Shown here piece after piece: positions 49,813 to 59,475 of a stretch of DNA of 64,000 nucleotides. The stretch's first letter is position 1. Each line of letters opens with the position of its first letter. A program made the translations under genes and the position numbers. Under the pieces are notes generated by a model. It made no database searches and was not told where the DNA came from. It worked only from the letters and a program-made list of their open reading frames with translations. This stretch comes from Rhynchopus euleeides (Eukaryota; Euglenozoa; Diplonemea; Diplonemida; Diplonemidae): positions 682,001-746,000 of the forward strand of contig OY723279.1 of NCBI GenBank assembly GCA_963210315.1, given 5' to 3'.

Positions 49813-51663
49813 TCATCCCTGCGCAACTGCCAGACAGATTTCCCGATCAGCCTTCAGGGAGGAGTGGACGTACATCAAGGCTGCCCCGGTTTGTTGCACC
49901 GCTGCAAGATTGATGTCACGGTCGCCATTGAGTGACTCGTCAACAAATATCAATGCCCAGCCGCTCTGGACCACCGCTGTGAGGTTGATTTCGCGATCCG
50001 CCTTCAGCGAGGGGTGGACCTCTTGCAAGGCACTGCCTCTCTGTCGCACCGCTGCAAGATTGATTTCACGGTCGTCCTTGAGTGACTCGTCAACATATTT
50101 CAATGCCAAGCCGCTCTGTACCACCGCTGTGAGGTTGATTTCACGATCAGCCTTCAGCGAGGGGTGGACCTCTTGCAGGGCACTGCCGCTCTGTCGCACC
50201 GCTGCAAGATTGATGTCACGGTCGGCCTTCAGGGTGTCCACAACATTGGTCAATGCAGAGGCGTTCTGTGTCACCGTTGTGAGATTGACGTCACGATCCG
50301 CCTTCAGCGAGGAGTGGACGTGGAGCAAGGCATAACCGGTCTGGTGCACCGCCGCAAGATTGATTTCACGATCGTCCTTCAGGGAGGAGTGGACGTACTG
50401 TAAGGCACAGCCGTTCTGTCGCACTGCTTCGAAACTGACGTCCCGATCAGCCTTCAGGGAGGAGTGGACGTACTGTAAGGCACAGCCGCTCTGATGCACC
50501 GCTGCAAGATTGATTTCACAATCGTCCATCAGCGAGGAGTGGACGAACTTCAAGGCTGACCCGGTTTGTTGCACCGCTGCAAGATTGACTTCACGGTCGT
50601 CCTTGAGTAACTCGTCAACATACTTCAACGCCCAGCCGCTCTGTGTCACCGCTGTCAGGTTGATTTCACGATCAGCCTTCAGGGAGGAGTGGACGTCTTC
50701 CAAGGCACTGCCGCTCCGTCGCACCGCTGCAAGATTGATGTCACGGTCGGCCTTCAGGGTGTCGTCAACATAGGTCAGTGCTATGGCGTTCTGTGCCACC
50801 GCTGTGAGATTGACGTCACGATCAGCCTTCAGCGAGGGGTGGACGTGGAGCAAGGCACAGCCGTTCTGTTGCACCGCTGCAAGATTGAGTTCACGATCGT
50901 CCTTCAGGGTGTCGTGGACGTACTGTAAGGCACAGCCGTTCTGTCGCACCGCTTCGAAACTGACGTCCCGATCAGCCTTCAGCGAATCGTGGACGTACTG
51001 TAAGGCACAGCCGTTCTGATGCACCGCTGCAAGATTGATTTCACGATCGTCCTTCAGGGAGGAGTGGACGTACTGCAAGGCATAGCCGTTCTGCCGAACC
51101 GCTTCGAAACTGACGTCACGATCAGGCTTCAGAGAGTCGTGGACGTACTGCAAAGCGTAGCCGTTGTGCTGTACCGCTGCGAGATTGATTTCACAATCAG
51201 CCTTCAGGGAGGAGTGGACGTACTGCAAGACATGGCCGTTCTGTCGCACCACTGAAAGATTGATATCCCGATGGGTCCTCACTGTCATGTGCGCGCACCG
51301 GAGGCGGGACGACTCAGTACAAACAGCTTTGCAAGCATCTGAGAGAAGCCCTGCCGCCTCCAACACCCACAGTGGAAGCTGCCACACCATGCTGTGACCG
51401 CTGTGCAGGTCATCCAGGTAGTGCTGGTACTGCAGGCCAACGTCCACTGTGCACCCGTCTTCGACACACGCAACACTGCACAGAGGCTCGTCGCCGCACA
51501 AGACCTCGCCCCCCACCGACAGCTGCAGGTCAGCCACCTCCACACCAGAAACGTTGGAGAGCACCCGAAGTGCAAACCCCTTCACGTCGTCCAGCGTGTC
51601 GTCCATCCCGATGTCAGCGTCATGCAGGTCACCGGTCCTCCTGTCAGCCAGGAACACCAACAT
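49813..51663 (-). CDS. Ubl-DUF4116 repeat protein D (19.5 repeats)
   Basis: 616 residues, the longest member. The Ubl and linker are as in C, and the final units end CLAVAQG. It is exactly 175 residues (seven units) longer than B and C. The extra units repeat the DRDVSFEAVRQNG and DREINLAAVHQNG types, so the expansion came from internal unequal exchange or slippage in whole units. The antisense strand is also open for long stretches because of the 75-bp period, but that strand shows no start context or domain. Confidence 0.88.
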   Translation of the reverse strand: MLVFLADRRTGDLHDADIGMDDTLDDVKGFALRVLSNVSGVEVADLQLSVGGEVLCGDEPLCSVACVEDGCTVDVGLQYQHYLDDLHSGHSMVWQLPLWVLEAAGLLSDACKAVCTESSRLRCAHMTVRTHRDINLSVVRQNGHVLQYVHSSLKADCEINLAAVQHNGYALQYVHDSLKPDRDVSFEAVRQNGYALQYVHSSLKDDREINLAAVHQNGCALQYVHDSLKADRDVSFEAVRQNGCALQYVHDTLKDDRELNLAAVQQNGCALLHVHPSLKADRDVNLTAVAQNAIALTYVDDTLKADRDINLAAVRRSGSALEDVHSSLKADREINLTAVTQSGWALKYVDELLKDDREVNLAAVQQTGSALKFVHSSLMDDCEINLAAVHQSGCALQYVHSSLKADRDVSFEAVRQNGCALQYVHSSLKDDREINLAAVHQTGYALLHVHSSLKADRDVNLTTVTQNASALTNVVDTLKADRDINLAAVRQSGSALQEVHPSLKADREINLTAVVQSGLALKYVDESLKDDREINLAAVRQRGSALQEVHPSLKADREINLTAVVQSGWALIFVDESLNGDRDINLAAVQQTGAALMYVHSSLKADREICLAVAQG

Positions 51664-52478
51664 GTTTCACCCTTCTTCAACCTTCTTCCTGCTGACGCAC
51701 ACGAGCCAAGTCGGCAGGGCAGTCTTCACACCTGTGGTTGTGGGGGTGCAGTGCAGTGCGAAAGGCAGGCACGCGGTGCCCACAACAGCCAACACGTGCT
51801 GCAGCAGAGGCACAGCTGGGCAGTTGCGAGCTGCTTGGGTGTGGGTGGGGCGGGATGGGGTCCGGGTCTGGGGTTCCAACGTCAATTCAAGCTTGCCGTC
51901 ACACCACACTCCAGGACAATCCCCCCACCCCACCCCATCACGGGCACAACCACGATGGGGCACTGGTCGACGGCACAGCGGTGCAGCGCACCTACTTCCC
52001 ACCACTGCATGCGCATAGAGTGCGGAAGGGGGGAACTGAGGTTGTTTCGATCTCTCCGTTTCTCCCTGCACCTTGCTTTTCTCCGCTTCCCCATCCCCCA
52101 CCCCCACGTCCCCCACACAACAATAGCGATGTACATTCTCGCTCACTCCAGTGCCGCCACCGCACCTCCCTCTCTTCCCCCTGGGCCTCGAGGGAACATG
52201 ACTTCTCCCCGAGATGCGCAGACCCAGTGGCATGACTGTGTGGTGCAGGTCGTCCACAGCCTGCTGGCCGGTCGCTTCGCTTCTCCGCCGCGATTCCTAG
52301 TGACGAACACCGAGATGTCATCCGCAAACGCTGCTTTTTCGACTCACTGGATCCCGCTAAGTTCGTCAGCTCCGACATCCATCACGACGCTGCACAGCAG
52401 TGTGGATACCACTTCATACACCTGCGATGGAGACGCACGCTCGCCATTGATGGAGAAAGAGGGGTTCCTGACGGGCCC
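51664..52478. other. Spacer between genes D and E
   Basis: 815 bp, shorter than the B-C spacer, with a C-rich stretch at about 52060-52180 like that near 49300. Confidence 0.55.
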
Positions 52479-53579
52479 TTACCACCCCGCCGCTGCCAGA
52501 CAGATTTCCCGATCAGCCTTCAGGGAGGAGTGGACGTACCTCAAGGCTGACCCGGTTTGTTGCACCGCTGCAAGGTTGATGTCACGGTCGTCCTTGAGTG
52601 ACTCGTCAACATATTTCAATGCCCAGCCGTTCTGTACCACCGCTGTGAGATTGATTTCCCGATCAGCCTTCAGCGAGGGGTCGACATCTTCCAAGGCACT
52701 GCCTCTCTGCCGCACGGCTGCAAGATTGATTTCACGGTCGTCCTTGAGTGATTCGTCAACCCAGGTCAATGCAAAGGCATTCTGTGTCACTGCTGCAAGA
52801 TTGACTTCACGATCAGCCTTCAGCGAGGGGTGGACCTCTTGCAAGGTACTGCCTCTCTGCCGCACCGCTGCAAGATTGATGTCACGGTCGGCCTTCAGGG
52901 TGTCGTCAACCCAGCTCAGTACAAAGGCGTTCTGTGCCACTGCTGTGAGATTGACTTCACGATCAGCCTTGAGCGAGGGGTGGACGTGGAGCAAGGCATA
53001 GCCGGTCTGGTGCACCGCTGCAAGATTGATTTCACGATCAGCCTTCAGTGAGTCATGGACGTACTCCAAGGCATAGCCATTCTGTCGCACCGCTTCGAAA
53101 CTGACGTCACGATCAGCTTTCAGCGAGGAGTGGACGTACTGTAAGACACAGCCGTTCTGTCGCACCGCTGAAAGATTGATATCCCGATGGGTCCTCACTG
53201 TCATGTGCGCGCACCGGAGGCGGGACGGCTGAGGACCAACAGCGTTGCAAGCATCTGCGAGAAGCCCTGCCTCCTCCAACACCCACAGTGGAAGCTGCCA
53301 CACCATGCTGTGACCGCTGTGCAGGTCATCCAGGTAGTGCTGGTACTGCAGGCCAACGTCCACTGTGCACCCGTCTTCGACACACGCAACACTGCACAGA
53401 GGCTCGTCGCCGCACAAGACCTCGCCCCCCACCGACAGCTGCAGGTCAGCCACCTCCACACCAGAAACGTTGGAGAACACCCGAAGTGCAAACCCCTTCA
53501 CGTCGTCCAGCGTGTCGTCCATCCCGATGTCAGCGTCATGCAGGTCACCGGTCCTCCTGTCAGCCAGGAACACCAACAT
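52479..53579 (-). CDS. Ubl-DUF4116 repeat protein E (9.5 repeats)
   Basis: 366 residues, the shortest intact member, three units (75 residues) below B and C. The Ubl has one early change (ALRVFSNVSG). The linker diverges (LLADACNAVGPQPSRLRC) and the C-terminus ends CLAAAGW instead of AAAQG. Repeat types include DREVNLAAVTQNAF, specific to this copy. Frame and start are intact, so the gene looks functional. Confidence 0.87.
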   Translation of the reverse strand: MLVFLADRRTGDLHDADIGMDDTLDDVKGFALRVFSNVSGVEVADLQLSVGGEVLCGDEPLCSVACVEDGCTVDVGLQYQHYLDDLHSGHSMVWQLPLWVLEEAGLLADACNAVGPQPSRLRCAHMTVRTHRDINLSAVRQNGCVLQYVHSSLKADRDVSFEAVRQNGYALEYVHDSLKADREINLAAVHQTGYALLHVHPSLKADREVNLTAVAQNAFVLSWVDDTLKADRDINLAAVRQRGSTLQEVHPSLKADREVNLAAVTQNAFALTWVDESLKDDREINLAAVRQRGSALEDVDPSLKADREINLTAVVQNGWALKYVDESLKDDRDINLAAVQQTGSALRYVHSSLKADREICLAAAGW

Positions 53580-54439
53580 GGTTCACCCTTCTTCAACCTT
53601 CTTCCTGCTGACGCACACGAGCCAAGTCGGCAGGGCAGTCTTCACACCTGTGGTTGTGGGGGTGCAGTGCAGTGCGAAAGGCAGGCACGCGGTGCCCACA
53701 ACAGCCAACACGTGCTGCAGCAGAGGCACAGCTGGGCAGTTGCGAGCTGCTTGGGTGTGGGTGGGGTGGGATGGGGTCCGGGTCTGGGGTTCCAACGTCA
53801 ATTCAAGCTTGCCGCCACACCACACTCCAGTGCGAGCCACCACCCGACCTCATCATTACAAACACTTTAGTGGGCCTTGGCTCGAAAGTGCAGAAAAGTG
53901 AGCTGCCTAACAATAGAGGCGGCAACCTGACACACTTTGGCACAGAGTGACGGCACCCAGTGAAGGGGCTCTGACCCGCTCAGAGGCATTCCAAAGAAGA
54001 CGTGCAGTTTCCTATGGTGGTCCTAACAGATACCGCACAGGCTGAAATAGCCAGGACGGCGAGGCTGTCTCGGCATGCTGGGGAGTATAGACGGGCCTGC
54101 ATGACGGTACTGGTTCCCCACACGATTGCGACACCCTCTTCGTTTAGAGTGAGTCCGCGACTTGTCGCACAGAGCCGAACCTCACCCAGTGGCATGAATG
54201 TGTGGGCAGGTCGTCCACAGCCTGCTGGCCAGTCGCTTCGCTTCTCCGCGGCTGTTCGTAGTGACGGACACCGAGGTGTCATCCGCAAAAGTGGTTCATT
54301 CAAGTCACTGGATCCCGCTAAGTTCGTCAGCTCCGACATCCAGCACGACGCTGCACAGCAGTGTGGATACCACTTCATACACCTGCGATGGAGACGCACG
54401 CTCGCCATTGATGGAGAAAGACGGGTTCCTGACGGGCGC
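53580..54439. other. Spacer between genes E and F, with R2 repeat
   Basis: Unlike the other spacers, about 53830-54185 is unique sequence. It contains R2 copy 4 (53870-53957) and a ~230-bp stretch of unknown origin before the conserved block returns at about 54190. Probably an insertion site. Confidence 0.55.
53870..53957. repeat. Repeat R2, copy 4
   Basis: GAAAGTGCAGAAAAGTGAGC, CTGCCTAACAATAGAGGC and CACACTTTGGCACAGAGTGA; same orientation as 36853. The outer GGGGG ends are lost. Confidence 0.5.
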
Positions 54440-56062
54440 TCATCCCTGCGCCGCTGCCAGACAGATTTCCCGATCAGCCTGCAGGGAGGAGTGGACGTAG
54501 TTCAAGGCTGCCCCGGTTAGTTGCACCGCTGCAAGATTGATTTCACGGTCGTCCTTGAGTGACTCGTCAACAAATATCAATGCCCAGCCGCTCTGTGTCA
54601 CCGCTGTGAGGTTGATTTCACGATCAGCCTTCAGCGAGGGGTGGACCTCTTGCAAGGCACTGCCTCTCTGTCGCACCGCTGCAAGATTGATGTCACGGTC
54701 GGCCTTCAGGGTGTCCACAACATAGGTCAATGCAGAGGCGTTCTGTGTCACCGCTGTGAGATTGACTTCACGATCAGCCTTCAGCGAGGAGTGGACGTGG
54801 AGCAAGGCATAGCCGGTCTGGTGCACCGCTGCAATATTGAGTTCACGATCTTCCTTCAGGGAGGAGTGGACGTACTGTAAGGTACAGCCGTTCTGTCGCA
54901 CTGCTTCGAAACTGACGTCCCGATCAGCCTTCAGCGAGGAGTGGACAAACTGTAAGGCACAGCCGCTCTGATGCACCGCTGCAAGATTGATTTCACGATC
55001 GTCCATCAGCGAGGAGTGGACGTACCTCAAGGCTGACCCGGTTTGTTGCACCGCTGCAAGATTGATTTCACGGTCGTCCTTGAGTAACTCGTCAACATAT
55101 TTCAATGCCAAGCCGCTCTGTGTCACCGCTGTGAGGTTGATTTCACGATCAGCCTTCAGCGAGGAGTGGACGTCTTCCAAGGCACTGCCGCTCTGTCGCA
55201 CCGCTGCAAGTTTGATGTCACGGTCGGCCTTCAGGGTGTCGTCAACATAGGTCACTGCTAAGGCGTTCTGTGCCACCGCTGTGAGATTGATTTCACGATC
55301 AGCCTTCAGCGAGGGGTGGACGTACTGTAAGGTACAGCCGTTCTGTCGCACTGCTTCGAAACTGACGTCCCGATCAGCCTTCAGCGAATCGTGGACGTAC
55401 TGAAAGGCACAGCCGTTCTGTTGCACCGCTGCAAGATTGATTTCACGATCAGCCTTCAGGGAGGAGTGGACGTACTGCAAGGCATAGCCATTCTGTCGCA
55501 CCGCTTCGAAACTGACGTCACGATCAGCCTTCACAGAGTCGTGGACGTACTGCAAAGCGTAGCCGTTGTGCTGCACCGCTGCGAGATTGATTTCACGATC
55601 AGCCTTCAGCGAGTCGTGGACGTACTGCAAGACACAGCCGTTCTGTCGCACCACTGAAAGATTGATATCCCGATGGGTCCTCACTGTCATGTGCGCGCAC
55701 CGGAGGCGGGACGACTCAGTACAAACAGCTTTGCAAGCATCTGAGAGAAGCCCTGCCTCCTCCAACACCCACAGTGGAAGCTGCCACACCATGCTGTGAC
55801 CGCTGTGCAGGTCATCCAGGCAGTGCTGGTACTGCAGGCCAACGTCCACTGTGCCGTCTTCGACACACGCAACACTGCACAGAGGCTCGTCGCCGCACAA
55901 GACCTCGCCCCCCACCGACAGCTGCAGGTCAGCCACCTCCACACCAGAAACGTTGGAGAGCACCCGAAGTGCAAACCCCTTCACGTCGTCCAGCGTGTCG
56001 TCCATCCCGATGTCAGCGCCATGCAGGTCACCGGTCCTCCTGTCAGCCAGGAACACCAACAT
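54440..56062 (-). CDS. Ubl-DUF4116 repeat protein F (16.5 repeats)
   Basis: 540 residues: four units more than B and C, and one residue less because the Ubl loop reads VEDGTVD where the others have VEDGCTVD, a clean in-frame codon loss. Units include DRDIKLAAVRQSG and DRELNIAAVHQTG. It is the most upstream gene of the array in its own orientation and sits 270 bp from the end of the PPR gene. Its ATG is preceded on the coding strand by the same pyrimidine-rich leader as its paralogues. Confidence 0.87.
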   Translation of the reverse strand: MLVFLADRRTGDLHGADIGMDDTLDDVKGFALRVLSNVSGVEVADLQLSVGGEVLCGDEPLCSVACVEDGTVDVGLQYQHCLDDLHSGHSMVWQLPLWVLEEAGLLSDACKAVCTESSRLRCAHMTVRTHRDINLSVVRQNGCVLQYVHDSLKADREINLAAVQHNGYALQYVHDSVKADRDVSFEAVRQNGYALQYVHSSLKADREINLAAVQQNGCAFQYVHDSLKADRDVSFEAVRQNGCTLQYVHPSLKADREINLTAVAQNALAVTYVDDTLKADRDIKLAAVRQSGSALEDVHSSLKADREINLTAVTQSGLALKYVDELLKDDREINLAAVQQTGSALRYVHSSLMDDREINLAAVHQSGCALQFVHSSLKADRDVSFEAVRQNGCTLQYVHSSLKEDRELNIAAVHQTGYALLHVHSSLKADREVNLTAVTQNASALTYVVDTLKADRDINLAAVRQRGSALQEVHPSLKADREINLTAVTQSGWALIFVDESLKDDREINLAAVQLTGAALNYVHSSLQADREICLAAAQG

Positions 56063-56329
56063 GTTTCACCCTTCTTCAACCTTCTTTCTGCTGACGCACA
56101 CGAGCCAAGTCGGCAGGGCAGTCTTCACACCTGTGGTTGTGGGGGTGCAGTGCAGTGCGAAAGGCAGGCACGCGGTGCCCACAACAGCCAACACGTGCTG
56201 CAGCAGAGGCACAGCTGGGCAGCTGCGAGCTGCTTGGGTGTGGGTGGGGTGGGATGGGGTCCGGGTCTGGGGTTCCAACGTCAATTCAAGCTTGCCGCCA
56301 CACCACCGCTTCCGTGCCGTGCGGTGGCA

Positions 56330-57289
56330 TCAGCCCTCGCTTGCGCCTGGAAGGGGGTCTGTGTCGCCCTTTTCCATCGCCTCTTTGAAGAGGCACAGTG
56401 TGGTTTCAGAGGGAGGGATGTTCACAGAAGCACTCCAGTCCAGCAGCTTCTGCGCCTGCCGTGCGTCACCCGTTGCGGCGTACACCGCCATCATGTTGCC
56501 TATGGAGGCCTTGGAGCTCATGTGCCCCAACACCACCATCCGCCTGAGGTAGCTCTCGGCCAGAACCTGATTCTTCGCCTCCGCACAGGCTGCCAGGACA
56601 ATGGCGTGTGTAGGCATGCCTGGTGCGATACCACGCGCATGCATTCTGTTCAGCACCTCTGTAACACCCGCCACACCGGACACCACACAGTGGACCCGCA
56701 TGAGCGCGTCCCACTCCGCAGCTGATGGGGAGCCCCGCATTGCGAACAGCTTCTCCGCTGTCTGGAGGTCTCCTGCCACGCGGCACACTGTCAGCAGCGC
56801 GCAGAACGTGTTGGAGTTGGGCGCAACACCCATCCCCTGGAAGCGCCTGAAGGCGCGCATCGCCTCGGCAACCGTGGGGCAGGCCGAGATAACCTCATTC
56901 ATCACATGTACTGTGAGGGGGTGCCCCGCGCGGAGCATCTCGTCGACGGTGCGGCCTACCAAGGCCTTCTTCCCAGCCTTCCGCAGCTGGCGGACCAAGA
57001 GACGGTATGTCTCGGCATCGGGGAGGATGCCGTCAGCACGCATCGTGTCGTAGATCGAGTGGAAGAGGCTCAGGTCACCGGTGACAGTCCCTGCGGCATC
57101 GCATGCAGCGCTGAGTGCCAGGTTGTGCTCTGCGAGTGACGCTCCGCCCACACCGCGGAGCTCCTGCAGGACGGAGGAGGCCTCAGTGGCATGCCCGTAG
57201 GACGCATAGACGGCGAGTGCATAGGAGAGAGCCTCTTTTCCCACAGGAGCCTGCTGCTCCCGCAGCGCCCTGAGGTCAGCCGTGAGCAT
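56330..57289 (-). CDS. Pentatricopeptide repeat (PPR) protein
   Basis: The frame is open from 57415; the first ATG is at 57289 (MLTADLRALREQQAP), giving 319 residues. The upstream 42 codons (Arg-rich, SLRRCLRSDRASRDW) look like an organelle-targeting start but have no ATG, so a spliced first exon or a missing start is possible. At least six to seven ~35-residue PPR units are visible: SYALAVYASYGHATEASSVL, HSIYDTMRADGILPDAETY, RTVDEMLRAGHPLTVHVMN, FRRFQGMGVAPNSNTFCALL, LNRMHARGIAPGMPTHAIVL and QKLLDWSASVNIPPSETTL. Known PPR proteins bind organellar RNA for processing, editing or translation. The exact RNA target cannot be read here. Short for the family; no added editing domain. Confidence 0.85.
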   Translation of the reverse strand: MLTADLRALREQQAPVGKEALSYALAVYASYGHATEASSVLQELRGVGGASLAEHNLALSAACDAAGTVTGDLSLFHSIYDTMRADGILPDAETYRLLVRQLRKAGKKALVGRTVDEMLRAGHPLTVHVMNEVISACPTVAEAMRAFRRFQGMGVAPNSNTFCALLTVCRVAGDLQTAEKLFAMRGSPSAAEWDALMRVHCVVSGVAGVTEVLNRMHARGIAPGMPTHAIVLAACAEAKNQVLAESYLRRMVVLGHMSSKASIGNMMAVYAATGDARQAQKLLDWSASVNIPPSETTLCLFKEAMEKGDTDPLPGASEG

Positions 57290-57415
57290 GCGCTCACGCC
57301 GCCGCCACGCCGCGTGGTTCCCGCCACATCCCTTGGTGCCCAGGGCATGGCGCTGGCGCAGCCAGTCTCGGGAGGCACGGTCGCTCCTCAAGCATCGGCG
57401 GAGGGATCCAGCCAC

Positions 57416-58423
57416 CGTGGCGTGTCACGGGTGGCAAATATGGTAAGGTGGCAAAAAAAAAAAAAATAACGCCGCTCCTCCAGCTATGTGATGTCCTCCT
57501 CTCGTACCCAGGGTGGGTGGTGGTGGTGGTGGTGTACAACACAGCGAGACACTCTGTGGCAGTGTAAAAGCTGCAGGGAAGGGGGATGGATGAGATTCAT
57601 CCCTCGCGGTGTTTGAACTAGATGCATTTGCTGAGGGGGGGGGGGGGAGAGGGGGGCTGGGGTGTGGCTGAAGTACTCTTTTTGGTTCATGGTGTACGTT
57701 CCGGGGGGGAAGGGGGGAAGGGGGGAGGGGGGGAGGGGGGAGGGGGGGATAACTGGACACGCAACGAAGGCTGAAAAAAGGGGGCGTGTGTGTGGCTGAG
57801 GTTCGAAGAACCACCCGCGCTGTGTGACAGCCCCCAGGGGTGGGGTGGGGCAGAAGCACGTCCAGCCCCTCCCCTCCCCCCCCCCCCCCTCCCTCCCTCT
57901 AAGGGGGTCAATGTCACTTGCATGGGGGAATAGTATGGCTTGCTCCAGACGGGTGTGACCTACTAACAAGCAGTCAAGTCTGTGTGCAGCCAGGTAGAGG
58001 GGGGTTTTGACAGCACAGGGGGTGGGTTTGGTGAGGGGGGAGGCAGGATGCCTTCATCTCTACTATCAGGGCATCGGGAAAAAAAAGCTTTAAAAAAAAT
58101 GGCAGCGCTCAATCATGACCAGGGTAAAAGATAGGGTTCCGGGCTGCGCGCCGAAAACCGGGGGTAATCGGGGGTAAAATTTCAGCCATTTCCCCAACTG
58201 GAAGGGCTTTCCCTTCCCACAACCCCACCCCACCCCACGCCACTCAACTGGGATGGGCAGGGTGGCTCCTCTGCGGGGGCCGCTGCCAGGTCCGAGAGGA
58301 GCGCGCTCCTTCTTGGCGCCAACGCGAAGGAGCCAGTCGATGAGAAAGGCTTTCGGGAGAGCGCGGTGGTGTTGAAAGCACCGCAGGTTGCCCTTGCAGA
58401 CTAGGTTCTGGACAGGCACAGGC
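57416..58423. other. Non-coding spacer upstream of the PPR gene
   Basis: Poly-A at 57454-57466, G-run minisatellite (GGGGGGAAGG units) at 57700-57750, C-runs near 57870. A stretch at about 58290-58410, minus strand, reads VCKGNLRCFQHHRALPKAFL and could be a decayed exon next to the hairpin modules. Confidence 0.45.
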
Positions 58424-58475
58424 CACATGGGGGGTCTGGGGGGCGGAGCCCCCCAGCCGCCGGAGGCCACGGTAG
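58424..58475 (-). repeat. Hairpin module H, copy 5
   Basis: CACATGGGGGGTCTGG variant of the left border, perfect GGGGGGCGGAGCCCCCC core, ends ACGGTAGTGAGC. Paired with copy 6. Confidence 0.8.
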
Positions 58476-58591
58476 TGAGCATCTGTTCCTTGTAACCGTA
58501 CGATTCTGTGAGCTGCCTGCATCCTCCCGGGGTGGTCTGTATTCCATCCCCAATTGACCCCAAAGGGTGTTGGATATAAGACAGGCAGACG

Positions 58592-58643
58592 GCACAGGGG
58601 GGTCTGGGGGGCGGAGCCCCCCAGCCGCCGGAGGCCACGGTAG
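58592..58643 (-). repeat. Hairpin module H, copy 6
   Basis: GCACAGGGGGGTCTGG border and the same core; 168 bp from copy 5, same orientation. Confidence 0.8.
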
Positions 58644-59264
58644 CGAACAGCTGATTCTGCTCCAGAGTCGCACGCCGCATGTAGTCAACGTGCACCTTGT
58701 GCTCAACAGGTTCATCGGGCTAACCCTGGGGCAGGGCACTGTGCTCTTGGCCCCGGCCTCCTCTGGCCAAAAAGTACCCTGGAATAGTACCCGGACAGAA
58801 TCTCAGAAAAATCCCGGTGGAAAAAAAAAAGAGGCACCCCCGGTCAGGCGTGTATCTATTTCACGGAATGAAAATAGGAATTTGGGGAAAAAATATTTTT
58901 TTGCACTATTTTTTTTGCACTTTTTTCCTTTGGATTTTATTGTGACCCTACTTGGTATTGGCAGAAAATTTTTATGTTCCCGGTCTTGGATGTGCTCAAA
59001 CATTCAAAAGAACACATTTTCCGTGGCCAAAAAATTTTTTGCACCCGGAGGTGGGGATGGGGGTGGTGGTCACTACTTTTTTGCACCATTTTCCTTTGGG
59101 TTTTCAGCAGAATTCTTCTATGTTCCCGGTCTTGGATGTGCTCAAACAGTCAAAAGAACACATTTTCCGGGTGCAAAAAAATGTTGCACCTGGGGGGTGG
59201 AGAGGCGGGTCGGAGGGCGGTGGTGTGAGAGGCTTGCTCTCGAGCTCAAACCAACAGATGTTCA

Positions 59265-59316
59265 CTACCGTGGCCTCCGGCGGCTGGGGGGCTCCGCCCC
59301 CCAGACCCCCCTGTGG
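59265..59316 (+). repeat. Hairpin module H, copy 7
   Basis: Counterpart of copy 2 within hAT copy B; TACCGTGGCC border, GGGGGGCTCCGCCCCCC core. Confidence 0.8.
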
Positions 59317-59423
59317 CGTGTCTTTGCGCGACAATTTATCGTCCCCCCATGCGACATGTGCTATCTGTCAGTTGTGTTGTACTTGAGCGTATGCGACTAT
59401 GGAGCCAGGCCAACAGACGTTCG

Positions 59424-59475
59424 CTACCGTGGCCTCCGGCGGCTGGGGGGCTCCGCCCCCCACACCCCCCTGTGG
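59424..59475 (+). repeat. Hairpin module H, copy 8 (MITE empty site)
   Basis: Counterpart of copy 1; its outer border is continuous with GGCATGTGCCTGG, showing the state before insertion of the 417-bp MITE in copy A. Confidence 0.8.

Noticed and set aside
51394-53001. Long plus-strand open frame opposite the Ubl-DUF4116 genes
   Set aside because: It is antisense to the 75-bp periodic repeats, which keep several frames open; it crosses a spacer and two genes and shows no domain.
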